Under the pieces are notes generated by a model, which made no database searches, was not told the origin of the DNA, and saw only the letters and a list, made by a program, of their open reading frames with translations. Made by a program: the position numbers and the translations under genes. Positions 32,151 through 41,494 of a stretch of DNA of 64,000 nucleotides are shown here, piece after piece (the stretch's first letter is position 1; each line of letters opens with the position of its first letter). The DNA is from VRUE01 sp963702175. GTDB taxonomy: Bacteria > Actinomycetota > Thermoleophilia > Solirubrobacterales > 70-9. The stretch is from positions 1,054,001 to 1,118,000 of the forward strand of contig OY969721.1 in the NCBI GenBank assembly GCA_963702175.1, read 5' to 3'.

Positions 32151-33962
32151 TCAAGCGGTGACACGGAGTACCTCCTCGAGGCTGGTGTTGCCCGCGCGCA
32201 CCTTCGCCAGGCCATCCTCGCGCAGGGTCAGCATCCCCTCCTGGCGGGCGGTGGCGGCAACGTCGGCCTCTGCCGAGCCGGCGACCGCCATCTCCTTGAT
32301 CCGCTCGCTCATAGCCATCACCGAGTAGAGACCGACCCGGCCGCGGTAGCCGCTCTGGTTGCAGCGGGCGCAGCCGGCCGGCTCGTAGGCCTCCAGCTCC
32401 GCGCCGGCCCCGAGGCCCGCCTCGGCGAGAGCCTTGGGCGAGACGATCGTGCGTCGCTTGCAGTGCGTGCAAAGTTTGCGGGCGAGGCGCTGGGCGACGA
32501 CACAGTCGACGGCGGAGGCGATCAGGAAGGCCTCAATCCCCATCTTGGTCAGGCGGATGATCGCCCCCGGCGCGTCGTTGGTGTGCAGAGTGCTCAGCAT
32601 CATGTGCCCGGTCAGCGCCGCCTCGATCGCGATCCGCGCCGTCTCGCCGTCGCGGATCTCGCCGACCATGACGATGTCGGGGTCGGCGCGCAGGATCGAG
32701 CGCAGCCCGGTGGCGAAGTCGAGCCCCGCCGTACGGTTGACGTTGATCTGGTTGATCCCGTTCAGCTGGTACTCGACCGGATCCTCGATCGTGATGATCT
32801 TCCTCTCGATTTCGTTCAGCTCCTGCAGCGCCGCGTAGAGGGTCGTCGACTTGCCGGAGCCGGTCGGGCCGGTGACCAGCACTGCGCCGTAGGCCTGCTT
32901 GAAGGAGCCTTCGAAGCGCTCCCGCCCCGCGCCGTCCATCCCGAGTTCGTCGAGCGAGCGCTGCGCGTTGTCCTTGTCGAGGATGCGGATCGTCGCCCCC
33001 TCGCCGCGCTGGGTCGGCAGAGTGGTGATGCGGAGGTCGACGCGACGGTCCTCGACGGTGACGCTGACGCGGCCGTCCTGCGGGATCCGCTTCTCGGCGA
33101 TGTTGAGGTCGCTCATGATCTTCACCCGCGAGATGACCGCGCTGACCATGCGCTTGGGGACGTGCGCCGCCTCGCGCAGCACGCCGTCGATGCGGAAGCG
33201 AACCCGCATCTCGTCCTCGGCCGGCTCGAAGTGGATGTCCGAGGCCCCCTCCCCCACCGCCTGGCCGAGGATGCTGTAGACGAGCTTGATCACCGGCGCG
33301 TCCTCGGCGCTGACCTCGAGGTCGCTGACGGCGGCAAGTTCGTCCTCCGCCTCTTCTTCGCCCTCGACCACCGCCTCGCTGACCGCGCTCTGCAGCGTGT
33401 TGAGGCGGCCGATCATCGCCTCGATGTCCTCGTCAGCGGCGACCGCCACGCGACAATCGAGCGCCGTCGCGATCTGGATGTCGTCGACCGCGAGCACGTT
33501 GGTCGGGTCGGCCATCGCCACCAGCAGGGTCTCCTTGTCGACGAAGCCGACCGGCAGCGCCCGGTAGCGGCGTGCCGTGTTGACCGAGATCAGGTTGGCG
33601 GCAGCCATGTCGACCTGGTAGGCGGAGAGGTCGACGTGGTCGAGGCCGTAGCGCTCGGCGACGGCGCGCGAGAGCTGGTCGCCGTTGATCGCGCCCTGCT
33701 CCAGCAGCAGCGCCTCCGGCGGCCGCGCCGCGGTACGGGCCTCTTCGATCGCCTGACGGGCCCGCTCTTCGGAGACGTAGCCGAGCTCGACCAGGACGTC
33801 GGTGACGAAGCCGCTCGAACGCCCCCGGGTGACGGGCGGGGTCAGGCCGAGGATGCCTCCCTGCTGTGGCTCCAGGGCAAGCGCGGTCGAGTCGCCGGAG
33901 TCCGGAACGGCGCCGGAGTCCGGAACGGGGCGCAGGTGGGCGATGGACTCCCGGGGGTCCAT
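32151..33962 (-). CDS. pilB: pilus extension ATPase PilB
   Basis: 603 residues from the ATG at 33962. A GspE/MshEN-type N-terminal domain (LGYVSEERARQAIEEA, LDHVDLSAYQVDMAAANLISVNTARRYRALPVGF) precedes the catalytic part: LVTGPTGSGKSTTLYAALQ (Walker A), PVEYQLNGINQINVN, DPDIVMVGEIRDGETARIAIEAALTGHMMLSTLHTNDA (Walker B/His box). A tetracysteine zinc site follows (CTHCKRR ... CARCNQSGYRGRVG). MshEN domains in PilB homologues bind c-di-GMP, which would add a second control point beside the riboswitch; the N-terminal match is only partial here. It starts 2 nt after the thioredoxin-like gene stop. Confidence 0.93.
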   Translation of the reverse strand: MDPRESIAHLRPVPDSGAVPDSGDSTALALEPQQGGILGLTPPVTRGRSSGFVTDVLVELGYVSEERARQAIEEARTAARPPEALLLEQGAINGDQLSRAVAERYGLDHVDLSAYQVDMAAANLISVNTARRYRALPVGFVDKETLLVAMADPTNVLAVDDIQIATALDCRVAVAADEDIEAMIGRLNTLQSAVSEAVVEGEEEAEDELAAVSDLEVSAEDAPVIKLVYSILGQAVGEGASDIHFEPAEDEMRVRFRIDGVLREAAHVPKRMVSAVISRVKIMSDLNIAEKRIPQDGRVSVTVEDRRVDLRITTLPTQRGEGATIRILDKDNAQRSLDELGMDGAGRERFEGSFKQAYGAVLVTGPTGSGKSTTLYAALQELNEIERKIITIEDPVEYQLNGINQINVNRTAGLDFATGLRSILRADPDIVMVGEIRDGETARIAIEAALTGHMMLSTLHTNDAPGAIIRLTKMGIEAFLIASAVDCVVAQRLARKLCTHCKRRTIVSPKALAEAGLGAGAELEAYEPAGCARCNQSGYRGRVGLYSVMAMSERIKEMAVAGSAEADVAATARQEGMLTLREDGLAKVRAGNTSLEEVLRVTA

Positions 33963-33964
33963 GC

Positions 33965-34609
33965 TCAAGGGTGATACGGAAGGGTGCGGCCTTCGTAGCC
34001 AGCGTCGATGACAGCCTGCCTGACGCTTTCAGGGCTCTGGAAGCCGTAGTGGACGGAGGCGGTTGGGATGTCCTTGTCGAGATGCTTCGGGCTGACCACG
34101 ACGAGCGCCGGGACGCGATCGACGGCGACGCCCTGGGCGATCGCGGCGTAGCGCGCGATCCGCTTCGCCGGGACGATGAAGGAGGCGACGTCGGGAAGCG
34201 AGTCGAGGCCCTCGACGGCGCCGGCGACCATGCGGTCGTCGATGCCGCCGTCGCGGACGAAGAGCAGGACGACGGTGCGATCGGCCTGGAAGGCGGAGGT
34301 AACCGCGCGGGGCAGCGGCGGCGCACTGGCGACGGCGCTGGGCGGCAGCGGCGGAACCGAGGAGGGCGTCGCGGGGACTGCCGTTTCAGCCGCTTCGATC
34401 GCGCCTTCCACTGCTTCTCCCGGCGTGGCGCCGTTGGCGGTGCCGCTGGCTTCGGTGCCTGTGACGCTCACCGTCGCTTCGGTGGCGCCGCCTTCGGGTT
34501 CTTCTTCGCCGCCCCCCATCGAGGACATCACGAAGAATCCCGTGGCGAGCAGCAGGAAGCCGATGATGGCCACCTGCGCGAGCGGATTGCTGTTGAGCTT
34601 CTCCCTCAT
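33965..34609 (-). CDS. membrane-anchored thioredoxin-like protein of the pilus operon
   Basis: 214 residues: a short cytoplasmic start, one membrane helix (QVAIIGFLLLATGFFVMSS), a Gly/Ala/Thr/Pro linker (about 35-105) and a C-terminal domain. In that domain RTVVLLFVRDGGIDDRMVAGAVEGL and AQGVAVDRVPALVVVSP follow a thioredoxin-like beta-alpha order with the cis-Pro VPALVVV. The CXXC redox motif is absent. No PilP/PilQ-type homology was recognised. Located upstream of pilB with a 2-nt gap, so it is likely a pilus assembly accessory factor rather than a redox enzyme. Confidence 0.6.
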   Translation of the reverse strand: MREKLNSNPLAQVAIIGFLLLATGFFVMSSMGGGEEEPEGGATEATVSVTGTEASGTANGATPGEAVEGAIEAAETAVPATPSSVPPLPPSAVASAPPLPRAVTSAFQADRTVVLLFVRDGGIDDRMVAGAVEGLDSLPDVASFIVPAKRIARYAAIAQGVAVDRVPALVVVSPKHLDKDIPTASVHYGFQSPESVRQAVIDAGYEGRTLPYHP

Positions 34610-34668
34610 ACGTTTGCTTATCTAGCTCGACAGCTTGCGCTGAGAGCTTGAATCAGGACGCGATGCGT

Positions 34669-36090
34669 TCAGCAGTTGGCGTTGGGCGGTGAAGCGACAG
34701 GACCGGTGCACTCAACGTAGGACTGGCGCTCGTAGAGCGTCGCGCCGCCGATCTGCGGCGGTTTGAAGCCTTTGTCTTGTTCGATTTTCACGCTGTTGTT
34801 GAGAGTGACCGACTTGCCCGCCATCGCCCCTTTGAAGATGCCGCTGTTATCCATGGTGATGTGGGTGTTGGGCGCGTAGATGACCATCTCGTTGCCATTG
34901 CTGCTGTTTTTGAAGTTGATGTAGGTGGGCGTGGTGGTCGAGCCCAGGAAGTAGAAGCCCGGCATGTTGAACAGCCCTTTCGACGGGTTATAGCCGGTTG
35001 CCGTGATATCGCTGCTGTTGCCGATGTCGAGCTGGGTGGTGCTGGTCCCCGGGCAGTTCTCCGGTGCGTCGAAGAAGATCCGCATCTGCGCGGTGGCGGC
35101 CATGATCAGGTGGGAACTGTTGACGAGCGCAAGGCGGCAGATGAAGTAGTCGCCACCGCCCATCGTCAGCGTCGAGCTGTTGGCGATCACGATTTCCCGT
35201 GTCACCGGGTTCCACGCCGATTTTTTTTCGCCCGAGCTATATGTATCCAATCCGCAGCCGGTAGGAAGGTTTGGTTCCGTGCTCGTGCATTTGACAAGTC
35301 TGTAGTTGTGGTTGTTCGTTGCGATGTCCGTTGGGATGAAGGTGCTGACGGAGGGCAGGGTCGCGTTCCCTTCCGTCGTTGTGTAGCCACTGCACTGTTT
35401 GGAGCTGTTTTCGTAGGTCACTTTTTTGCCGACGCCGTGGCGTATGTCCCCGCAGATCGTCGCGCTGTTTCCCAGGGAGACGTTGCCGTTGGTCCCGACT
35501 CCAACCCGAACGTCGACGCTGTTGACGAGGGAGACGCTTTCTTCGCCGATCACTCCCGCGGAGGAGAGCACGCTGCCCACCGTCGTCGTTTTGAAGTCGA
35601 TCGCGACCCGGCGGCTGACGTTGTCCGAGGTGCCAGTAGCGACGACGCTCATTTTTTCGCCCGCCAGAGGAGTGGCGCGGTAGGAATAGGTGGAGTCGCC
35701 GACGGTGCCTTCGACAGGGGGACACCATCCATCGGCGGCGACCCCGGTCAGGACCAGCGTTTCGCCGCTGAGGCCGAGGCACGGTGTCGAGCTGTTGAGA
35801 GCGCTCGCGTAGCGGTTGAGCCTGAGCAGAGCTACGCTGCCCCCGGCGTCGGCGGCGGCGATCGCGTTCTTGGAGTCGCTGTCGCGATGGGAGCCCCGCT
35901 GCGCGTCGACCGACGACATCACCGCGGCGCCCGCCAAGCCCATGCTGGCGATCGTCGCGAAGAGAGCGGTCGGCAGGGCCATGCCGTGCTCGCTGCGAGC
36001 AAACAGGCGCAGGTGAAGCCGCAAGCGGGCGAAGAGCTCCATCAGAGAGCTGATCGGCCCCTGACGCGGGACCCTTGAGCTGCGCATCAT
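34669..36090 (-). CDS. PilX-like membrane-anchored protein with a polymer-like beta-helix domain
   Basis: 473 residues. The N-terminus ARSEHGMALPTALFATIASMGLAGAAVMSS matches the PilX/PilA-N prepilin-like family without a Glu at +5. The C-terminal 300 residues have recurring short beta strands separated by Asn-Ser turns (SLVNSVDVRVG, SLGNSATICG, IANSSTLTMGG, LVNSSHLIMAA, DIGNSSDITATG, FKNSSNGNEM, TMDNSGIFKGA, TLNNSVKIEQ), which suggests a beta-helix like the DUF7305/bactofilin-like folds. Met-1 at 36090 is used; a Met at 36042 is an alternative. Codon use is AT-richer than in neighbours, including a T8 run at 35221-35228. It lies between pilT2 and the thioredoxin-like gene and may form a pilus-base or tip scaffold. 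Confidence 0.65.
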   Translation of the reverse strand: MMRSSRVPRQGPISSLMELFARLRLHLRLFARSEHGMALPTALFATIASMGLAGAAVMSSVDAQRGSHRDSDSKNAIAAADAGGSVALLRLNRYASALNSSTPCLGLSGETLVLTGVAADGWCPPVEGTVGDSTYSYRATPLAGEKMSVVATGTSDNVSRRVAIDFKTTTVGSVLSSAGVIGEESVSLVNSVDVRVGVGTNGNVSLGNSATICGDIRHGVGKKVTYENSSKQCSGYTTTEGNATLPSVSTFIPTDIATNNHNYRLVKCTSTEPNLPTGCGLDTYSSGEKKSAWNPVTREIVIANSSTLTMGGGDYFICRLALVNSSHLIMAATAQMRIFFDAPENCPGTSTTQLDIGNSSDITATGYNPSKGLFNMPGFYFLGSTTTPTYINFKNSSNGNEMVIYAPNTHITMDNSGIFKGAMAGKSVTLNNSVKIEQDKGFKPPQIGGATLYERQSYVECTGPVASPPNANC

Positions 36091-36128
36091 GGCCTGCCCT
36101 GCCCCTGGACGCCCGTACTACCGAGTTG

Positions 36129-37274
36129 TCAAGTCGCGGGCGGCGGGCTGCCGACCGGCTCTGGCTCTGATTGCCCCCCGAGCTGCTCGATCCCGCTCGC
36201 CCGCTGACCACCCGCGGCCAGCATCAGCTTGAAGTCGTGTGGACTGGAGGCGTAGTCGAGCGCGACCTCCTCGGAGATCTTGCCCTCCATCACGTAGGTG
36301 AGCAGCGACTGGTCGAAGGTGCGCATCCCGTAGTACTCGCCCTCGGCGATCACCTCGGAGATCTTGCCGGTCTCCTCCGGGTTGAGGATCAGGTCCTGCA
36401 CGCGGCCAGTCACGACCATCACCTCCGAGGCCGGCACGCGACCCTCGCCGGTGATGTCGGGGACGAGGCGCTGGGCGATCGCGCCCTTCAGCGTCGATGA
36501 CAGCATCACCCGTGCTTGGTGCTGGAGATGGGGCGGGAAGAAGTCGATGATGCGGTTGATCGTCTCCGTCGCGTCCAGGGTGTGGACGGTGGAGAGGACG
36601 AGGTGGCCGGTCTCGGCGGCGGAGAGGGCGGTGCGAACCGTCTCCTCGTCGCGCATCTCGCCGATCAGGATCACGTCGGGGTCCTGGCGCAGCACGCGGC
36701 GCATCGCCCGGCCGAAGCTCTCCGTGTCGGAGCCGACTTCGCGCTGGTTGACGATCGAGCGCTTGTCTTGGTGCAGGTACTCGATCGGATCCTCGAGCGT
36801 GACGATGTGGTGTGCCCGCGTGCGGTTGATGTGGTCGATCATCGCCGCAAGGGTCGTCGACTTGCCCGAGCCGGTGGTGCCGGTGACGAGGATGATCCCG
36901 CGCTGCTCTTCGGCCAGCGTCGTCACGACGGGCGGCAGACCGAGCTCCTCGACCGAGCGGATCTCGTAGGGAATCGCGCGGCAAACGATCGAGATCGTGC
37001 CGCGTTGCTTGAAGACGTTGACGCGAAACCGCGAGAGGTCCAGGACCGAGTAGGAGAAGTCCGCCTCGCCGGCCTGCTCGAACTCGGCCAGCGAGCGCGC
37101 CTCGGCGATGTCGCGGAACGCCTTTTCGGTGTCCTCGGGGGTGAGCGGCTCGTAGCCCTCGAGCTGCGCCAGCTCGCCATGCTGGCGGATGATCGGCGTC
37201 GAGTTGACCTTGACGTGAAGGTCGGAGCCCTCACGCTCGATCAGCGTCCGCAGCGCTTTGTCGATCTCGAACAT
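36129..37274 (-). CDS. second PilT/PilU-type retraction ATPase
   Basis: 381 residues from the ATG at 37274 (MFEIDKALRTLIEREGSDLHVKV). Motifs are as in PilT: LVTGTTGSGKSTTLAAMIDHIN (Walker A), TLEDPIEYLHQDKRSIVNQREVGSD, DPDVILIGEMRDEETVRTALSAAETGHLVLSTVHT and FPPHLQHQARVMLS. The retraction motif reads VQDLILNPEE instead of AIRNLIRE, which places it nearer to PilU/PilT2 than to the PilT at 30930-32096. The C-terminal tail is Ser/Pro-rich. It lies 38 nt after rpoD on the same strand. A second motor allows partial redundancy or modulated retraction force. Confidence 0.9.
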   Translation of the reverse strand: MFEIDKALRTLIEREGSDLHVKVNSTPIIRQHGELAQLEGYEPLTPEDTEKAFRDIAEARSLAEFEQAGEADFSYSVLDLSRFRVNVFKQRGTISIVCRAIPYEIRSVEELGLPPVVTTLAEEQRGIILVTGTTGSGKSTTLAAMIDHINRTRAHHIVTLEDPIEYLHQDKRSIVNQREVGSDTESFGRAMRRVLRQDPDVILIGEMRDEETVRTALSAAETGHLVLSTVHTLDATETINRIIDFFPPHLQHQARVMLSSTLKGAIAQRLVPDITGEGRVPASEVMVVTGRVQDLILNPEETGKISEVIAEGEYYGMRTFDQSLLTYVMEGKISEEVALDYASSPHDFKLMLAAGGQRASGIEQLGGQSEPEPVGSPPPAT

Positions 37275-37312
37275 CCCGACCTGTATCGGCCGGGATGTCC
37301 GCACTCCTTAGC

Positions 37313-38419
<1,107 letters not shown>

Positions 38420-38494
38420 TCTTTCTCTACTCGTTTCTCTCGCCTTGATGATTAAGTCTTGCCCGTAAAAGGCCGCCGCGAACCATAAGTCGCG

Positions 38495-38520
38495 AAAAAA
38501 CGGACCGGCAATCCGGTCCG
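38495..38520 (-). terminator. intrinsic terminator in the rpoD leader
   Basis: Minus strand CGGACCGG-ATTG-CCGGTCCG (8-bp stem, 4-nt loop) followed by TTTTTT (38495-38500). This is the best classical Rho-independent terminator seen in the window. No minus-strand gene ends upstream of it, which is why it is interpreted as ending a leader RNA. Confidence 0.75.
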
Positions 38521-38585
38521 TGAGGCTAACTAGTCTGCGCGGCTGTGCCCCTGGGTGGGCGTTTACTGATGCTCAAACGCCTGTT
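38495..38585 (-). ncRNA. candidate leader RNA / attenuator upstream of rpoD
   Basis: A predicted ~90-nt transcript from the promoter at 38591-38619. It starts with the hairpin GGCGTTT-(10 nt)-AAACGCC (38558-38581). A C-rich single-stranded stretch follows, then the terminator stem CGGACCGG-ATTG-CCGGTCCG with six U (38495-38520). The stable terminator precedes the rpoD start by about 75 nt. It could be a small RNA or a transcription attenuator controlling sigma factor synthesis. No known RNA family was recognised. Confidence 0.5.
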
Positions 38586-38590
38586 CGGGA

Positions 38591-38619
38591 ATGGTAGTCG
38601 CTTCAGTTTGTGAAGTCAA
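38591..38619 (-). promoter_or_regulatory. sigma-70 promoter for the rpoD leader, with a palindromic operator
   Basis: Minus strand TTGACT (38614-38619), 17 nt, TACCAT (38591-38596): good hexamers and exact spacing, predicted start near 38584. GCTTCA-GTTTG-TGAAGT (38600-38616) covers the spacer and -35 region, and is the same half-site pair as in the HxlR promoter. The same 205-nt gap also serves the divergent yihY-like gene. Confidence 0.65.
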
Positions 38620-38622
38620 GCT

Positions 38623-39528
38623 ATGCCAAGCTCCCTGCGACACCCCCGACCCTGGCTGAGCGCCTTCTGGCAGCGGGCCTATCGCGAGAACGTCACCGGC
38701 CTCTCGGCGATGGTCGCCTACAACCTGATGCTCGCCGTCTTTCCCTTCGCCCTGCTGATCCTTTTTGTCTTCGGCCAGGTGCTGAAGATCGAGGGGGTGG
38801 AGACCGGCGTTCTCGACGACCTCCAGCGTCTCTTCCCCAACGCCGAGGAAGAGACGCTGTCCGACGTGCTGTCGCGGATCGAGGGCAACTCGGCGACGAT
38901 TGGGGTCCTCGCCTTCTTCGGCTCGCTCTGGATCGGCGCCTCCTTCTGGGGAGCGATGGACACCGCCTTCTGCCGCATCTACCACGTCGAGTGTCGCGGC
39001 TGGGTCGAGCAGAAGCGCTTTTCCTTCGCGATGCTGCTCGTCTTCGCTTTTTTCATCGGCGCCAGCATCTTCCTGCCGACGATGGAGGCAACCCTTGTCT
39101 CCAGCACCGACCGCCTGCCGTTCGGCCTCTCCAACATCAAGGCGATCGACACCGCACTGCTGCTCGGCGCTGCCCTGCTGCTCACCTTCGCGATCTGCTG
39201 CGTGATCTTCTGGGCGGTGCCGAAGGGGCACATGCCCTGGCGCGCAGTCTGGCCCGGCGCCTCCTTCGTCACCGTCACCGCCGGCATCGCCAACTGGGCC
39301 TTCCCCTTCTACCTCTCCAACGTCTCCGACTTCTCGCGCTTCGGCCCAACCCTGGGCTTCGTCCTGATCACCCTGATCTGGTTCTACGCGCTCAGCCTGG
39401 CGCTGATGGCCGGCGCCGTGATCAACTCACTACGCCACGAGCTGCACGACACCGGCGAGATGCCCTACGCGAACGGCAACACCGGGGGCGCGGCCAAGGA
39501 CAGCGACTGCGGCTGCCAGGACGCCTAG
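38623..39528 (+). CDS. YihY/BrkB-family inner-membrane protein
   Basis: A 301-residue polytopic membrane protein of UPF0761. RENVTGLSAMVAYNLMLAVFPFALLIL is the signature first helix, and FFGSLWIGASFWGAMDTAFCRIYHVE the conserved second block. FWAVPKGHMPWRAVWPGASFVTVTAGIANWAFPFYLSN with GPTLGFVLITLIWFYALSLALMAGAVINSLRHE completes the family pattern. Six membrane helices are expected. Exact activity is unknown; family members are linked to envelope transport. It is divergent from rpoD and shares its palindromic promoter region. The C-terminus ends in a Cys-rich CGCQ tail. Confidence 0.85.
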   Translation: MPSSLRHPRPWLSAFWQRAYRENVTGLSAMVAYNLMLAVFPFALLILFVFGQVLKIEGVETGVLDDLQRLFPNAEEETLSDVLSRIEGNSATIGVLAFFGSLWIGASFWGAMDTAFCRIYHVECRGWVEQKRFSFAMLLVFAFFIGASIFLPTMEATLVSSTDRLPFGLSNIKAIDTALLLGAALLLTFAICCVIFWAVPKGHMPWRAVWPGASFVTVTAGIANWAFPFYLSNVSDFSRFGPTLGFVLITLIWFYALSLALMAGAVINSLRHELHDTGEMPYANGNTGGAAKDSDCGCQDA

Positions 39529-40460
39529 GAAGGGGCCAGGGCGTCGATCAAGTCGCCCAGCTGGTCGGGCGTCGCGATCGGGGTCAGGATCGGCAGCGTC
39601 ACCCCGCCGGCGACGAAGGCGGCGATGCGCTCCTTCATCTGCTCCGGCGAGCCGAAGATGAACATCTCCTCGATCAGGTCCCAGGGCGCCGCGGCGGCGG
39701 CTGCCTGGCGGTCGCCGCCTTCCCAGGCGGCGACCATCTCCTCGATCTGCTCGCCGAAGCCGAGCCAGCGGTAGAAGGCGGCGTAGACCGGAACCGTGAT
39801 GTAGGAGGAGAACATGAAGCGGGCCAGCGGCTCGACCTGCTCGCGCTCGCCGGGAATGCAGAAGAAGCGACAGAGCAGCTCGAAGCCATCCGGAGCGCCA
39901 TCGAGCTGGGCGGTCACCTTGGGTAGGCCGCCGAGCGGCAGGAAGTTGGTGAAGGCGCCCTCCGCCTTGCGCACGGCAAGCTCCAGCATCTTGCCGCGCA
40001 GCGCCGCCAGCACGATCGGCACCGGCTGCGCGGGCGCCGTCTCGAGCTTGAAGCCGCTCTCGGTGCGCTCGCCGGCGAGCGCCGTGCGCAGGAAGTCGAG
40101 CGTCTCCTCCACCTTGCTCAGCGGCCGCTCGAAGGGGATCCCGTTCCAGCCTTCGACGATCCGGTCCGAGGAGGAGCCGATGCCAAGTACGAAGCGGCCG
40201 CCCGAGGCGTCGGCGAGCGCCGCCGTCTCCTGCGCCAGCAGCGCCGGGCCGCGCTGGAAGACGCCGACGATGCCGGTGCCGAGGCGGGGGCGCTCGGTCC
40301 AGGCGGCGCTCAGCGCCAACGGCGTGAAGCCGTCGGGCCCGTTCGTCTCACCGCTCCAGAGGTCGGTGTAGCCAGCCGCCTCGGCCTGCTTCACCAGCTC
40401 CTCGTGCGTGGCCAGCGGCGTTCCCGGGAGCGGCAGCGTCAATCCCCATCGATCGGCCAC
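39525..40460 (-). CDS. LLM-class F420-dependent oxidoreductase
   Basis: A TIM-barrel protein (311 aa) of the bacterial luciferase-like superfamily. WGLTLPLPGTPLATHEELVKQAEAAGYTDLWSGET is the usual N-terminal strand-helix, and RPRLGTGIVGVFQRGPALLAQETAALADASGGRFVLGIGSSSDRIVEGWNGIPFERP includes the glycine-rich phosphate site (LGIGSS). In actinobacteria this pattern is generally associated with F420, but F420 versus FMN cannot be fixed from sequence. It is transcribed convergently to the yihY-like gene, with a 4-nt overlap. The substrate is unknown. Confidence 0.82.
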   Translation of the reverse strand: MADRWGLTLPLPGTPLATHEELVKQAEAAGYTDLWSGETNGPDGFTPLALSAAWTERPRLGTGIVGVFQRGPALLAQETAALADASGGRFVLGIGSSSDRIVEGWNGIPFERPLSKVEETLDFLRTALAGERTESGFKLETAPAQPVPIVLAALRGKMLELAVRKAEGAFTNFLPLGGLPKVTAQLDGAPDGFELLCRFFCIPGEREQVEPLARFMFSSYITVPVYAAFYRWLGFGEQIEEMVAAWEGGDRQAAAAAAPWDLIEEMFIFGSPEQMKERIAAFVAGGVTLPILTPIATPDQLGDLIDALAPS

Positions 40461-40487
40461 CGGGCGAGCCTATAGGCTGCCGCGCCG

Positions 40488-41486
40488 ATGGGCGAGACCT
40501 CCCCGACCAAGCCCGATCGCAACCTGGCGCTGGAGCTGGTGCGGGTCACCGAGGCGGCAGCGCTCGCCGCCGCGCGCTGGGTCGGGCGCGGCGACAAGAT
40601 CGCCGCCGACCAGGCCGCCGTCGACGCGATGCGCTTCGTCCTCGACTCGGTCTCGATGGATGGCATCGTCGTGATCGGCGAGGGCGAGAAGGACGAGGCG
40701 CCGATGCTCTACAACGGCGAGCAGATAGGCGACGGCAGCCCGCCGGTGGTCGACATCGCCGTCGACCCACTGGAGGGAACGAGGCTCTGTGCGCTCGGCA
40801 TGCCCAGCGCCCTGGCTGTGATCGCGCTCGCCGAGCGCGGCACGATGTTCGACCCCGGTCCCTGCGTCTACATGGAGAAGATCGCCGGCGGCGAGGAGAT
40901 CGCCGACCTACTCGACCTCGACCGGCCGCTAGCCGAGACGATGAGGCAGGTCGCCGAGCGCAAGGGCGGCAGCATCGGCGACGTTACTGTGGTGATGCTC
41001 GACCGGCCCCGCCACGAGGAGACGATGCGCGAAGTGCGGGAGGCGGGCGGGCGCATCCGCCTGATCACCGACGGCGACGTCTCCGCCGCGCTGCTCGCGG
41101 TCTCGGACCGCTCGCCGGTCGACCTGCTCTGGGGGATCGGCGGCACCCCCGAGGGCGTCCTCTCGGCGGCGGCGCTGAAGTCGATGGGAGGCCAGCTGCT
41201 CGGTCGCCTCTGGCCGCGGAACGACGAGGAGCGAAGCGCCGCGGTCGATGCTGGCTATGACCTCGAGCGCATCCTCACCGCCAATGACCTCTGCTCAGGT
41301 GAGGACGTCTTCTTCTCCGCCACCGGGGTCACCGACGGCGATGTCCTCCAGGGCGTTCGCTACCGCGGCCCCGGCGCCACCACCGAATCGCTGGTGATGC
41401 GCTCCCGCTCCGGCACCGTGCGCCTGGTCCAGGCCCGCCACGATCGCTCCAAGCTGCGGGCGATCATCGGCGAGCGCTACGGCTAG
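40488..41486 (+). CDS. glpX: class II fructose-1,6-bisphosphatase GlpX
   Basis: 332 residues, usual length. GEGEKDEAPMLYNGE and VDIAVDPLEGTRLCA carry the acidic metal ligands and the DPxEGT phosphatase motif. ERKGGSIGDVTVVMLDRPRHEE is characteristic of GlpX, as are LLWGIGGTPEGVLSAAALK and the C-terminal RTVRLVQARHD region. It dephosphorylates fructose-1,6-bisphosphate in gluconeogenesis. It is a single gene divergent from the LLM oxidoreductase (27-nt gap) and convergent with egtD. Confidence 0.95.
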   Translation: MGETSPTKPDRNLALELVRVTEAAALAAARWVGRGDKIAADQAAVDAMRFVLDSVSMDGIVVIGEGEKDEAPMLYNGEQIGDGSPPVVDIAVDPLEGTRLCALGMPSALAVIALAERGTMFDPGPCVYMEKIAGGEEIADLLDLDRPLAETMRQVAERKGGSIGDVTVVMLDRPRHEETMREVREAGGRIRLITDGDVSAALLAVSDRSPVDLLWGIGGTPEGVLSAAALKSMGGQLLGRLWPRNDEERSAAVDAGYDLERILTANDLCSGEDVFFSATGVTDGDVLQGVRYRGPGATTESLVMRSRSGTVRLVQARHDRSKLRAIIGERYG

Positions 41487-41494
41487 CGCCGGCG

